Numbered from the stretch's first letter, positions 17,394 through 27,788 are shown. The stretch: DNA of 64,000 bases from Chitinophaga sp. sic0106 (GCF_019219075.1 NZ_JAHUWJ010000004.1:310001-374000), one strand, 5' to 3'. Notes: a model not told the origin generated them from the sequence alone. Numbers and translations: made by a program.

Positions 17394-17774
17394 TTAGCCG
17401 AGTACGTGATGCGCCAGTACTTTCTGTACCTCGTATACATCTACAGATTTATTAAACTGCTTTACTATGCTGGGATGCAGTTCACTGGACACCCATATTT
17501 TCAGTTCAGCGTCCAGGTCAAAGGTGCCGGCTGTTTCTACGCTGAAGCGGGAAATGCTTTTATAGGCGATACTGATATATTCCGTTTTACTGCCGGTGAT
17601 CCCTTGTTTATTGACCAGGATCAGGCGTTTATTGGTAAACAGGAATACGTCCCGGATGAGCTTAAAGCCCATCTGGATCTGCTCTGAATCAGTCAGCAGC
17701 CTGGAATATTCTTTCACCAGCTGTTCCTGACTTACGGCGCCGGCATTGCCCAGCAGCCCGGAAAAAAGTCCCAT
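17394..17774 (-). CDS. Bacterial PH-domain protein
   Basis: A 126-residue cytoplasmic protein matching the bacterial pleckstrin-homology family (YvbH/DUF1696 type). It has a short helical lead (MGLFSGLLGNAG), then ESEQ-like EQIQMGFKLIRDVFLFTNKRLILVNKQG, and TEYISIAYKSISRFSVETAG, which is the strand pattern of bPH domains, ending in a C-terminal helix. Homologues are small, ring-forming proteins of unclear role in envelope stress. It has its own intrinsic terminator and is divergent from the alpha/beta hydrolase, so it is probably monocistronic. Confidence 0.8.
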   Translation of the reverse strand: MGLFSGLLGNAGAVSQEQLVKEYSRLLTDSEQIQMGFKLIRDVFLFTNKRLILVNKQGITGSKTEYISIAYKSISRFSVETAGTFDLDAELKIWVSSELHPSIVKQFNKSVDVYEVQKVLAHHVLG

Positions 17775-17848
17775 GTGTAACGTTGATTTAGGGGGGAAAG
17801 ATAGATAATTTCGTACATTCGGAAGATACGTTTATTGTTACCTGATTT

Positions 17849-20342
<2,494 letters not shown>

Positions 20343-20360
20343 GTATCAGTCTTTTTTTGT

Positions 20361-20437
20361 TTCCCTGCTTGAAAAAGCGCCTTCGGCACTTTTTCAAGCA
20401 GGGAATTTTATTTTCCCTCAACGGAGGAGAATAAAAT
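20361..20437 (+). terminator. Paired hairpins after metY
   Basis: First hairpin: 21-base arms (20361-20381 / 20385-20405, one mismatch) with a TTC loop. Second: about 15-base arms (20405-20419 / 20423-20437, one mismatch and G-T pairs) with an AAC loop. They begin 18 bases after the metY stop and preserve the same loop pattern as the pair at 15924-15997. Confidence 0.65.
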
Positions 20438-20544
20438 GACCTGATTGTGCAGGTGACCAGTGCATTAAAAGGTGCCAGCCTGATGTAATAGTTCCATGAG
20501 TGGTAGGGATCAACAATGGAAAAAGCTTATTTTAGAATCAAAAA

Positions 20545-21012
20545 ATGAAACGCCCCTTCCTGATCCTTTGCTTTTCAGTAATTTATCAATGTAGTTTTGC
20601 CCAGTCGCAGGAAGATGCCGTGAAAGCCGGTGTCAACAAGCTTTTTACAGCTATGCGTAATGCCGACAGCGCTAAGCTGATATCCTGCTTTACCGAAACG
20701 GCGGTGATGCAAACCATTACCAAGAGTAACACTGTACGTGCTGTTTCCGTCAGTGAATTTGCCGGTAGTATTGCCAGGCTCCCTGCCAATGCGGCTGACG
20801 AGCGCATTTCCTTCTCCCAGATACATATAGACGGCACGCTGGCCAGTGTATGGACGCCCTATCGATTTTATTTCAAAGGACAATTCAGCCACTGCGGAGT
20901 TAATTCATTTCAACTGATTAATGAAAACGGCACCTGGAAAATTCAATATATCATTGATACCCGTCGTAAAGACGACTGTGTGCCCGAAGAAAGTGTATCA
21001 TCTCCCAAATAA
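20545..21012 (+). CDS. Secreted NTF2/SnoaL-like protein
   Basis: A 155-residue exported protein: signal peptide MKRPFLILCFSVIYQCSFAQ, then an NTF2-like cone fold (EDAVKAGVNKLFTAMRNADSA, CFTETAVMQTI, and the paired strands ASVWTPYRFYFKGQF and NSFQLINENGTWKIQYI). Secreted NTF2-like proteins of this shape are common in Bacteroidota and usually bind a small ligand; no catalytic residues can be assigned. Transcribed alone after metY, with its stop only three bases from the convergent DUF72 stop. Confidence 0.8.
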   Translation: MKRPFLILCFSVIYQCSFAQSQEDAVKAGVNKLFTAMRNADSAKLISCFTETAVMQTITKSNTVRAVSVSEFAGSIARLPANAADERISFSQIHIDGTLASVWTPYRFYFKGQFSHCGVNSFQLINENGTWKIQYIIDTRRKDDCVPEESVSSPK

Positions 21013-21015
21013 AAA

Positions 21016-21891
21016 TCAGAACAGCGATAACTGTACTTCCCCTTTGGCGGTACCAAAAACGTGTTGCACCTCACGGTAAAACGCTGCCTCATGCTGACCT
21101 TCGTGCACGTGCAGGAAAAAGTAGATTTCTTCCAGGCCTTGTTCGGTCCATTCGTCCAGCTTGTCTTTCCAGTTGAGCAGCCGCTGCATATCCAGCGGAT
21201 GACCACCCTGTGTCACAAAGCGGAGAAATAGCTTGGGAACGGTGAGCGCCATATGAAGGCAGTCGCGGCGACCCGGCGTATCCGTTATAACCGCACCCAT
21301 ACTATGTTCCCGGAGGGTATTCATGAGCTCATTGAGTTCATATGGCTGTCGGAACCAGTCCGGATGCCGTACCTCCACAAAGAAATCAATGTCTTCCGGC
21401 AAGGAGGCTAAATACGTATATAGATTCAGTTTACGGGCAGGCGAAAAGGACTCGCTCAGTTGCAGAAATGCAGGTCCCAGCTGGTTACCGAAGGCGCGGA
21501 TACCATCAATAAACGCATTGGTTTCTTCTGCGGCATTAAGCAGCGAACTATGGTGACTGATGGCCTGTGGGAATTTCGGGCAGAACATAAATTCCCTGTT
21601 CTTCACTTTCTCCATCCACTTGCCGATTTCTTCGGTACTGTAGATTTTGTAGTGGGTGGCATTGAGCTCTACACAATCAAACAGCCGGCTGTATTCTGTG
21701 AGTTGGTGGTTGGCACTGGTCCCTTTGGGATATAGGGTGCCGTTATATTCCTTGCGGGTCCAGCCGGAGGAGCCGAAACGGATCCTGCCCTCGCCGGACC
21801 CGTTTTTCAATACTTTTCCGGTGATGGGATGGTCAGCCGGTAATTCCAGGTTGAGCTGATCATATTTCGCCCAGTTAGCGCCAAAATCCAT
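21016..21891 (-). CDS. DUF72 family TIM-barrel-like protein
   Basis: A 291-residue protein of the widespread DUF72 (YecE) family: RIRFGSSGWTRKEYNGTLYP near the N-terminus, FDCVELNATHYKIYS, FPQAISH, LGPAFLQLSESFSP, FFVEVRHPDWF and the C-terminal LEEIYFFLHVHEGQHEAA. The family has a TIM-barrel-like fold and no confirmed reaction. It starts one base after the stop of the 21893-22483 gene, so the two are translationally linked. Length is normal. Confidence 0.88.
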   Translation of the reverse strand: MDFGANWAKYDQLNLELPADHPITGKVLKNGSGEGRIRFGSSGWTRKEYNGTLYPKGTSANHQLTEYSRLFDCVELNATHYKIYSTEEIGKWMEKVKNREFMFCPKFPQAISHHSSLLNAAEETNAFIDGIRAFGNQLGPAFLQLSESFSPARKLNLYTYLASLPEDIDFFVEVRHPDWFRQPYELNELMNTLREHSMGAVITDTPGRRDCLHMALTVPKLFLRFVTQGGHPLDMQRLLNWKDKLDEWTEQGLEEIYFFLHVHEGQHEAAFYREVQHVFGTAKGEVQLSLF

Positions 21892-21892
21892 G

Positions 21893-22483
21893 TTATAATT
21901 TTCCGAAAGACTGTATAAACTCTTCAGCTACTCCTTCAGGGTTAGCTCTGGTAGTCCATTCCAGCGGTTTATCATAATATTCCAGTTCATGTATGAGTAC
22001 CGGAATATGCTTTCCAAATTTCTCATTAATCACACCGTTGCTAAACAGTTCACTTACACATTCAATGATGACTTCTATGAACTCGTCATTGAATGCGTTT
22101 GCTTTTTGCAGGAGCTGTTCAAACAGTTCATCATCCTCTTCTGCGTCGAGGTTTTGCTCTTCGGAGTAATAATGCGGTGAGGAGGCAAACCAGGCGGCAA
22201 GCTGATCGTCATCTTCCCCACCTATTGCTGCTACATCATTTTGCAACCAGAAGGCATAGTTCCACTTTGCCTCCGCTTCGCTGGAGGCTGCCGGAATCTG
22301 GGAAATAAAATGGCTGTTGGTGTTATAGCTCAAAATCACCATAGGATAACGTGCTTCGTCATCCTGGGCAAGATACCAGCACGACAGTGCGTAGATATCT
22401 GGTACTTCATTATCCGGGATGCTGCGAATGCCCGCTTCCAGCATTTTGTATGTTGCTTCTTTGAATCGCTTCATCTCATTCAT
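21893..22483 (-). CDS. Acidic hypothetical protein, DUF4303-like
   Basis: A 196-residue, strongly acidic cytoplasmic protein. The stretch IYALSCWYLAQDDEARYPMV followed by SYNTNSHF and a later WNYAFW resembles DUF4303/SMI1-neighbour proteins, but the match is weak. The middle has a Glu/Asp-rich run (EEQNLDAEEDDELFEQLL). It sits directly upstream of the DUF72 gene with only one base between them. No function can be given. Confidence 0.6.
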   Translation of the reverse strand: MNEMKRFKEATYKMLEAGIRSIPDNEVPDIYALSCWYLAQDDEARYPMVILSYNTNSHFISQIPAASSEAEAKWNYAFWLQNDVAAIGGEDDDQLAAWFASSPHYYSEEQNLDAEEDDELFEQLLQKANAFNDEFIEVIIECVSELFSNGVINEKFGKHIPVLIHELEYYDKPLEWTTRANPEGVAEEFIQSFGKL

Positions 22484-22537
22484 ATGCGTGCGTGATCCTG
22501 CAATAATAAGTTTTTTCCTAACACGGCAACGGCTTTG

Positions 22538-23350
22538 CTACTGCTCTTTTTTCACTACTCTAAAGCCGAGGTTGCTGAAAGAGGCCCGTGGGTGCAGGGT
22601 TCCGATATCTACCGAGTTAAAAAAACTACAGGAATTTTTACTGCACCACCAGGAGCCACCGCGTGCGTGCACCTGGGTTGCGCCTGGTTTATCGAGCATT
22701 GTATGGCCTTCGCAATATTCGAATACGTTACCGTAGACGTCGTATAGGCCCCAGGGGTTGGGTTTGAATTGTGCTACCGGCGAGGTATACATATATCCGT
22801 CGGCGGTATCAGCGGTCAGGTGATTTGGTCCGAGCCACACGTTGGCGTATTGCGACACGTCATCGCGCTGCTCGCCCCAGAAATACCGGGTAGTAGTACC
22901 TGCTCTGGCAGCTACTTCCCATTCATCCAGGGTAGGCAGCCGGCAGCTGCTCCACTGGCAGTAGGCCTGTGCATCCGTGTAGCTGATGCAGGTGACGGGA
23001 TGGTCCATTTTTTCGGAGATATCCCCTCTGCTGATACCGTTGGGAAAGAGCCAGGATGCAGTACTATCCTCCAGCCAGCGGAATTCTTTGAGGCCGGGTT
23101 CAAACACCAGGGCGTTGTGACGGCGTTCCGCGTCGGTAATATAGCCGGTGGCGTTCACAAAGGCGGCAAACTGCGCATTGGTGATTTCGGTGGCGGATAT
23201 ACGAAAAGCGGATAGCTTAATTTTGCGCTGTGGGTTTAAAGGGAAATGCGGTGCACCTACGGTGTACGTACCTGCGGGAATGGTGATGAAATTCTGGGCG
23301 GCCACTTGTGCCACCATACAACTCCAAACCAGTCCCAGCAAGTATTTCAT
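22538..23350 (-). CDS. Secreted formylglycine-generating-enzyme (SUMF1) homologue
   Basis: A 270-residue exported protein: signal peptide ending VAAQ, then an FGE-sulfatase domain across the remainder. Family marks: FITIPAGTYTVGAP, SATEITNAQFAAFV, DHPVTCISYTDAQAYCQW, RLPTLDEWEVAARAG, NPWGLYDVYGNVFEYC, and ARGGSWWCSKNSC. Cys236 and Cys241 keep the Cys-x4-Cys spacing of the copper-binding catalytic pair of true formylglycine-generating enzymes, which many paralogues lack. Its start codon overlaps the stop of the preceding gene (TAATG), so translation is coupled. No sulfatase is encoded in the window, so its target is unknown; a non-sulfatase oxidase role is also possible. Confidence 0.82.
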   Translation of the reverse strand: MKYLLGLVWSCMVAQVAAQNFITIPAGTYTVGAPHFPLNPQRKIKLSAFRISATEITNAQFAAFVNATGYITDAERRHNALVFEPGLKEFRWLEDSTASWLFPNGISRGDISEKMDHPVTCISYTDAQAYCQWSSCRLPTLDEWEVAARAGTTTRYFWGEQRDDVSQYANVWLGPNHLTADTADGYMYTSPVAQFKPNPWGLYDVYGNVFEYCEGHTMLDKPGATQVHARGGSWWCSKNSCSFFNSVDIGTLHPRASFSNLGFRVVKKEQ

Positions 23351-24075
23351 TATCTTTTATTGTTTTGGTAGAAATCAGTAACGCGCTGCAATATAAGTGC
23401 TTCATTGGCGCTGTTGTAGTCCAGGTAAGCCTCATAACCCGCATTTTCGCTGTACAACTTTTTCCAGGAAGCCGATTTGATAAACGGTTCGTACTTGTTT
23501 TGCTCCATCAGCTGAAGAAAAACGGTGAGGATATCAAGGTCCTTCTTATCTCTCTTATAAAAATCTACTAAAAAAGGAATCAATTGAACAGCATTCATGT
23601 CGATGATGGCGGTTTTATAGTTACAACCGATACGATTGCTGCGCAGGGCGGACTCCTTTATCAGGGCGCAAACGCTGTCTTTATGCTCCACCAGAAAATC
23701 GCCTTGTCTTTTACTCCAGATGTAATCGTTAAACGGGCTGGGGATGCGGGCGAATATCTTTTTATGTTCCTCTTCAATGGGCGGAATCACATCACAGTTT
23801 TGGGCGTATGTTTCCGCGTGAATCATATGGTAGGTGAATTTTTCGCGTAGACTGAGTGTGAGGTAATCTTTGGAGGCGAGGGCTTCTGCCTCTTCGCTGT
23901 CCGGGTTTATTTTGGCGATCAGGTCTTTTACTTTAGCGAGGCCATAAGGGGGAATGGATTTCTTGTAGCGGGCCTCATGATAGGCCAGGCTTTCCTTGCT
24001 TGGTGTAATGTAGTCCTGGGCTAACAGGTTACTCATAGGCAACAGGGACAATAGTCCTAATAATACAGATTTCAT
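23350..24075 (-). CDS. Secreted hypothetical protein, coupled to the FGE homologue
   Basis: A 241-residue protein with a signal peptide (MKSVLLGLLSLLPMSNLLAQ) and a mostly helical, charged mature part. Three Cys residues (in AQNCDVIPP, DSVCALI and RIGCNYKT) are present. I do not recognise the family. Its last base is the first base of the next gene's start codon (TAATG), which suggests that the product works with the secreted FGE homologue, possibly as a substrate or partner. Confidence 0.65.
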   Translation of the reverse strand: MKSVLLGLLSLLPMSNLLAQDYITPSKESLAYHEARYKKSIPPYGLAKVKDLIAKINPDSEEAEALASKDYLTLSLREKFTYHMIHAETYAQNCDVIPPIEEEHKKIFARIPSPFNDYIWSKRQGDFLVEHKDSVCALIKESALRSNRIGCNYKTAIIDMNAVQLIPFLVDFYKRDKKDLDILTVFLQLMEQNKYEPFIKSASWKKLYSENAGYEAYLDYNSANEALILQRVTDFYQNNKR

Positions 24076-24120
24076 TCAATGATAGAATAGTGAAACCTAA
24101 AATTAAGGATTTGTAAGGGA

Positions 24121-24154
24121 TTAGCGCCCTTCCTGCTACCAGGAAGGGCACTAA
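24121..24154 (-). terminator. Hairpin after the second SRPBCC gene
   Basis: A 15-bp stem with one mismatch (24121-24135 / 24140-24154) and a CTAC loop, ending two bases before the stop codon at 24156 on the minus strand. It probably ends the ArsR-SRPBCC-DoxX-SRPBCC transcript. Confidence 0.6.
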
Positions 24155-24155
24155 T

Positions 24156-24593
24156 TTATTCTTCTGAAAGAGATTTAACGACAGCCAGGGCTTGTGGCCA
24201 TACTTTTTCAAAGTAATCTTTGTATTCGTCGGTAATATCCACGCTGATATTGAGTCGCGTGCCACCATCTTCCTCTTTGAGTTCGTAGTTTTCCATGGCG
24301 CCCACCCAGTCTTTGGCTTTTTCGTCTGTAACGGTTTCCTGCCCGTTCAGGATCATTCCCAGGTGGCGGATGGACATAAATTTTTCAGGAATGTTGTCAA
24401 CAATTTCGGCTACCATTCCTTCATCGTTTTTATTAAGGAACAGTACCCGGCTGCCTTTTTTCCAGTCTGTTTCAGCGCGGGAGCCTTCGCTGAAGGGGGC
24501 CGTCCAGAGTGGATAGGAATCTTCGTCCCAGAGCACGTCCCACACGATGTGCGGGGTAGCATTGATGTGTACGGTGTAGTGCATTTTTTCCAT
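24156..24593 (-). CDS. SRPBCC (AHSA1-type) domain protein
   Basis: A 145-residue START/Bet v1-like protein: MEKMHYTVHINATPHIVWDVLWDEDSYPLWTAPF is the classic N-terminal strand-helix of AHSA1/SRPBCC domains, with RLNISVDITDEYKDYFEKVWPQAL forming the C-terminal helix. These bind hydrophobic ligands in a deep cavity. The ATG at 24593 is used, as the longer frame adds a non-homologous head. It is the last gene of the ArsR-controlled group, separated from the DoxX gene by a perfect palindromic hairpin. Confidence 0.85.
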   Translation of the reverse strand: MEKMHYTVHINATPHIVWDVLWDEDSYPLWTAPFSEGSRAETDWKKGSRVLFLNKNDEGMVAEIVDNIPEKFMSIRHLGMILNGQETVTDEKAKDWVGAMENYELKEEDGGTRLNISVDITDEYKDYFEKVWPQALAVVKSLSEE

Positions 24594-24651
24594 GATCTGC
24601 GGTTTGTTTTTTTTAGATAACAATGATCTGCGGACGGAGTTCATTAAACGC

Positions 24652-24684
24652 AAACATCCGGAAGTAAATTACTTCCGGATGTTT
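24652..24684. terminator. Perfect 33-base palindromic hairpin between DoxX and SRPBCC genes
   Basis: Arms 24652-24667 and 24669-24684 are exact reverse complements around one central A. It separates the DoxX stop (24706) from the SRPBCC start (24593) and would form a very stable stem in RNA, with the innermost bases opened as loop. It could end the upstream unit or set differential expression. Confidence 0.6.
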
Positions 24685-24705
24685 TACAAAGTCGTTTGCA
24701 ATGAC

Positions 24706-25086
24706 TTATTTGGTCAGCATAGGCTGATACTTGTGTCTGTTTTCAATGATCACCCAAAGGTTCACCAGCATCAGTACACCGGCGATTGGCAAGCCAGACG
24801 GGGCATTGAAGATATTGGTGAGCAGTACACCTACCATTACCGGGAGGATAATGATGGCCCCCAGTGCCCTGGTTTTAGCTGGGATGAAGAGGATGCCGCC
24901 AACGATTTCAACCACGCCAACGAGCGGCATCAGCCATTCGATTTGCATGAAAGCAGTCATCAGTTTTACGAGTTCAGCCGGCATATCTTTAGGCACCGGC
25001 ATGTAGTTCAGGAATTTGTTGAGGCCGGCATTGATGTACATCAGTCCGAACAGGAGGCTGACCACAAACAGGATTTTGTTTTTCAT
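24706..25086 (-). CDS. DoxX-like membrane protein
   Basis: A 126-residue protein with four predicted TM helices (LFVVSLLFGLMYINAGLNKFL; MPLVGVVEIVGGILFI; LGAIIILPVMVGVLLTNIF; IAGVLMLVNLWVII). The pattern matches the DoxX/DoxD family of small membrane proteins with quinone-linked or unknown redox roles. It lies within the ArsR-SRPBCC group, flanked on each side by a strong hairpin. ArsR plus AHSA1/SRPBCC plus DoxX is a common gene group in Bacteroidota. Confidence 0.82.
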   Translation of the reverse strand: MKNKILFVVSLLFGLMYINAGLNKFLNYMPVPKDMPAELVKLMTAFMQIEWLMPLVGVVEIVGGILFIPAKTRALGAIIILPVMVGVLLTNIFNAPSGLPIAGVLMLVNLWVIIENRHKYQPMLTK

Positions 25087-25108
25087 AGAAGTTAATTATA
25101 CGTTGATA

Positions 25109-25147
25109 ACATTTATGCAGTCGGGATCAATCCGACTGCATAAATGT
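25109..25147. terminator. Hairpin between first SRPBCC gene and DoxX gene
   Basis: A perfect 16-bp stem (25109-25124 / 25132-25147) with a 7-base loop GATCAAT, placed between the SRPBCC stop at 25156 and the DoxX start at 25086. Confidence 0.6.
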
Positions 25148-25155
25148 AAACATCT

Positions 25156-25659
25156 TTATTTTTTTTGTGCGGCAAATTTTTCGTCCAGTTGTTCCATGGC
25201 CATGGACAAGCCTTCTTTGAAGCCCATTTGAATGGTGGCTTCCAGGTCTTCCAGTTTTTCGTAGGTGATTACAAATTCCACAATGGTTGTATCTCCCTGG
25301 TTGTGGAAGGTTACTTTCCAGTTGGCCTGGGGCATACTGGTGTTGATAGCTCCTTCCGCGTCGGTGAAGGCGTCCTGTACATCAAAGCTTTGCTGGGGTG
25401 TAACGGCATTGTATCTGGCGATGGCCCAGTGCTCCTCCCCTTGCGGGCCTACCATGGCGTACAGCCATTGTCCGCCCGGGCGGAAATCCATTTCTTTGGT
25501 GCGTGCCTTCCAGGGGCGTGGCGCCCACCATTGGTCAAGATATTCACTTTTCGTATAGGCGTCCCATACCATGGATACAGGAGCATCAAATTCGCGTTTG
25601 ATCAGGATGGATTTCCTTTCCTTATCGACGATAAAATCGAATGTGAGGTTAGTTCTCAT
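25156..25659 (-). CDS. SRPBCC (AHSA1-type) domain protein
   Basis: A 167-residue Bet v1-like protein: [60 protein letters not shown] and a C-terminal helix ([21 protein letters not shown]) are standard for AHSA1-type proteins paired with ArsR regulators. The start overlaps the ArsR gene by 11 bases, so the two are co-translated. The ligand is unknown; in this family these proteins often accompany a dehydratase or efflux function, which is not seen here. Confidence 0.9.
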   Translation of the reverse strand: MRTNLTFDFIVDKERKSILIKREFDAPVSMVWDAYTKSEYLDQWWAPRPWKARTKEMDFRPGGQWLYAMVGPQGEEHWAIARYNAVTPQQSFDVQDAFTDAEGAINTSMPQANWKVTFHNQGDTTIVEFVITYEKLEDLEATIQMGFKEGLSMAMEQLDEKFAAQKK

Positions 25660-25975
25660 GTCTTTGCTTTTTTATTGTTAAAAGAACTTTGTCCAGCTCA
25701 TTAAAGCGATCTTCCCAGATCTTCCGAAATTGTTCCAGCCATTTGTCCACCTCTCCCATTTTGGTGCCATTCAATTCATAGATGATTTCACGGCCTGATT
25801 GTGCCGGTGTCACCAGGTCGCATTCCGCCAGTATCTGCAGGTGTTTTGATACTGCCTGCCGGGTCATGTCGAAATGTGCGGCAATGGCGTTTGGCGTCAT
25901 TGCCTGGGCGGCTATCAGTAGTATAATAGCCCGCCTGGTAGGGTCAGCTATCGCTTGAAATACATCTCTTCTCAT
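25649..25975 (-). CDS. ArsR family transcriptional repressor
   Basis: A 108-residue winged-helix regulator: [20 protein letters not shown] (the family start), then the recognition helix [20 protein letters not shown] and the wing GREIIYELN. The metal-binding ELCVCDL motif of metal-sensing ArsR proteins is absent, so this belongs to the non-metal group linked to SRPBCC proteins. The ATG at 25975 matches the conserved start. Two dyads in its promoter (25990-26005 and 26014-26029) strongly suggest autoregulation. Confidence 0.9.
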   Translation of the reverse strand: MRRDVFQAIADPTRRAIILLIAAQAMTPNAIAAHFDMTRQAVSKHLQILAECDLVTPAQSGREIIYELNGTKMGEVDKWLEQFRKIWEDRFNELDKVLLTIKKQRHEN

Positions 25976-25989
25976 GATAAAAAAATTAA

Positions 25990-26034
25990 GCAACCGTTCA
26001 GTTGCAAATATAAGCAACTGATCGGTTGCGCAAA
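25990..26034 (-). promoter_or_regulatory. ArsR promoter with two flanking operators
   Basis: Two GCAAC-N6-GTTGC dyads (25990-26005 and 26014-26029) are themselves inverted copies of each other, matching at 15 of 16 positions. Between them the minus strand carries TATATTTG (26005-26012), an exact -7 element. A TTTG box (26031-26034) lies 18 bases upstream, close to the Bacteroidota -33 position. A repressor bound here would cover both promoter boxes. Confidence 0.75.
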
Positions 26035-26071
26035 ATATTTTTTTTAGGGAGAATAAAATGAAATTGGTTTT

Positions 26072-26079
26072 TATATTTG
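26072..26079 (+). promoter_or_regulatory. -7 promoter element of the GH43 gene
   Basis: TATATTTG, an exact TAnnTTTG match, 39 bases before the GH43 ATG at 26119. No clear -33 box. Confidence 0.5.
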
Positions 26080-26118
26080 CACAATCGATTTAGCAAATAT
26101 TCATTATCAACCAGCGTT

Positions 26119-27162
26119 ATGAAAAAAACGATTCTGTTACTTGCCCTGGCAGCCTTAGGTTACAGCGCAACAGCGCAGCAAAAGGCGGACAATAAAGCTA
26201 ACGGCTACACCAGAGGCGGAGATGGTTACGGCGTTACAGCGCAACAAAAGGCAGACAACTTTTCCGGTAACCCAATATTTCCCGGATGGTATGCTGACCC
26301 GGAAGCGATGGTGTTTGGGAAAACCTACTGGGTATACCCCACCTACTCTGCGGCGTATGAAAAGCAGGTATTCTTTGATGCCTTCTCTTCTCCCGACCTG
26401 GTACACTGGACCAAACATTCACGCATACTCGATTCCAGCGCGGTAAAATGGGCTAAATACGCGATGTGGGCACCTTCTATCATAAAGAAAGACAATCAGT
26501 ACTTCCTGTTCTTTGGCGCCAACGATATTCAAAGTGATTCCGCCTACGGCGGTATAGGCGTGGCCGTAGCCAGCAAGCCGGAAGGCCCATTTAAGGACTA
26601 TCTGGGAAAACCGCTGGTAGATAAATTTTATAACGGCGCCCAACCAATAGACCAATACGTATTTAAGGATAAAGACAACCAGTATTACCTCATCTACGGC
26701 GGTTGGAGACATTGCAATATTGCGAAACTGAAAAGTGATTTCACTGGTTTCCTGCCTTTTGAAGATGGCAGCACTTTCAAAGAAATTACACCGGATAAAT
26801 ATGTGGAGGGCCCTTGCATGTTCCTGAAAAACGGCAAGTATTATTTTATGTGGTCAGAGGGCGGCTGGACAGGTCCCAACTACTTTGTGGCCTATGCAAT
26901 TGCGGATAGTCCTACCGGACCTTTCAAACGCATTGGCAAAATTCTCCAGCCCAACCTGGACCTGGCTAACGGTGCAGGACACCATTCCATCATTCATAAT
27001 GCCAAGGCTGATAAATGGTATATTGTATACCACCGCCGCCCGAAAACTGAGACACACGCAAATTCAAGGGAGACCTGCATAGAGGAGCTGTTCTTTGATA
27101 AAGATGGGTTGATCAAACCGGTAGAGATTACCACCAAAGGTGTGCAGGCGCAAAAGTTATAA
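26119..27162 (+). CDS. Secreted glycoside hydrolase family 43 enzyme
   Basis: A 347-residue exported beta-propeller glycosidase. The signal peptide is followed by an in-frame 22-residue duplication (TAQQKADN occurs twice), then the GH43 domain: NPIFPGWYADPEAMVFGKTY carries the catalytic base Asp, WAPSIIKKDNQYFLFFGAND the middle acid region, GPCMFLKNGKYYFMWSEGGW the acid Glu, and GAGHHSIIHN the conserved His. Likely an exo-acting arabinofuranosidase, xylosidase or galactosidase; the subfamily cannot be fixed by eye. It stands alone with its own promoter and a textbook terminator, outside any SusCD locus. Confidence 0.88.
   Translation: MKKTILLLALAALGYSATAQQKADNKANGYTRGGDGYGVTAQQKADNFSGNPIFPGWYADPEAMVFGKTYWVYPTYSAAYEKQVFFDAFSSPDLVHWTKHSRILDSSAVKWAKYAMWAPSIIKKDNQYFLFFGANDIQSDSAYGGIGVAVASKPEGPFKDYLGKPLVDKFYNGAQPIDQYVFKDKDNQYYLIYGGWRHCNIAKLKSDFTGFLPFEDGSTFKEITPDKYVEGPCMFLKNGKYYFMWSEGGWTGPNYFVAYAIADSPTGPFKRIGKILQPNLDLANGAGHHSIIHNAKADKWYIVYHRRPKTETHANSRETCIEELFFDKDGLIKPVEITTKGVQAQKL
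26158..26258 (+). repeat. In-frame direct repeat at the mature N-terminus of the GH43
   Basis: Two 35-base copies (26158-26192 and 26224-26258) differ at five positions and are spaced 66 bases apart, exactly 22 codons. Each encodes GY-x-x-TAQQKADN. The duplication inserts a Gly/Asn-rich linker between the signal peptidase site and the catalytic domain. Confidence 0.75.
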
Positions 27163-27192
27163 CGTTGTAATTATTCCGATAAACAGAAGGAT

Positions 27193-27225
27193 ATACCCCG
27201 CAGCAATCTGCGGGGTATTATTTTT
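27193..27225 (+). terminator. Intrinsic terminator of the GH43 gene
   Basis: A perfect 11-bp stem (ATACCCCGCAG / CTGCGGGGTAT, 27193-27203 and 27208-27218) with a CAAT loop, followed by TATTTTT. It lies 30 bases after the stop at 27162 and may also serve the convergent DinB gene. Confidence 0.88.
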
Positions 27226-27703
27226 AAACAGACGCCTGTTGTGCCTGTAATACCTTTTTTATAATTACGATCTGCCCCAGGTGGTAATGCGTATGTTCTG
27301 CTAATCCTACCAGGTTGCGAAAGTAGTTGCCATATTTCTCGGCCGTAAAATGTGATTCCAGTACACCGTCTTCCAGCTGTGAGATAGCAGTATGTAATTG
27401 TTCCGCCTCCTGCAGCGCTTTTTCCAGCAAAGCCTTCCATTCAGTTTCTGAAGAGATGGCCGGTGTTTCCCAGCTTTGCTTATCGCTTGCCACCAGCTCG
27501 CCGCCCTGCAATACTTTACGGATCGGCTCCATATAATAAGTCATGTGGTACACGAGGGCCGCAATGGTATTGAGGTCATACAGCTTAGTGGTGGCCTGCT
27601 CCCAGGTAACATCTGAGAGGGTATCACGGAAGTTGACGGTAGTCCAGTTGCCACCGAAATAAACTTCGCGGTTGTGCTTCGCTAATTGATTGATGATGGA
27701 CAT
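27224..27703 (-). CDS. DinB-like putative metal-dependent protein
   Basis: A 159-residue four-helix-bundle protein of the DinB/DUF1572 group. His53 (in AALVYHMTYYMEP) and His137/His141 in AEHTHYHLGQI sit where DinB proteins place their metal-binding His triad. Family members act as thiol transferases or remain uncharacterised. It is encoded on the minus strand between the GH43 terminator and the Rof gene; no operon partner explains its role. Confidence 0.82.
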   Translation of the reverse strand: MSIINQLAKHNREVYFGGNWTTVNFRDTLSDVTWEQATTKLYDLNTIAALVYHMTYYMEPIRKVLQGGELVASDKQSWETPAISSETEWKALLEKALQEAEQLHTAISQLEDGVLESHFTAEKYGNYFRNLVGLAEHTHYHLGQIVIIKKVLQAQQASV

Positions 27704-27788
27704 GTGGGTTCATTTTACAACAATAAAAATAGGGAGAATTTAGTGCCGTGCGGCATTAAATTCTCCCTGGATAAAAATATTAACGGTG

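Noticed and set aside
25649..25975. ArsR protein as an arsenic or metal sensor
   Set aside because: The ELCVCDL-type metal site is missing and the partner genes (SRPBCC, DoxX) are not those of metal resistance.
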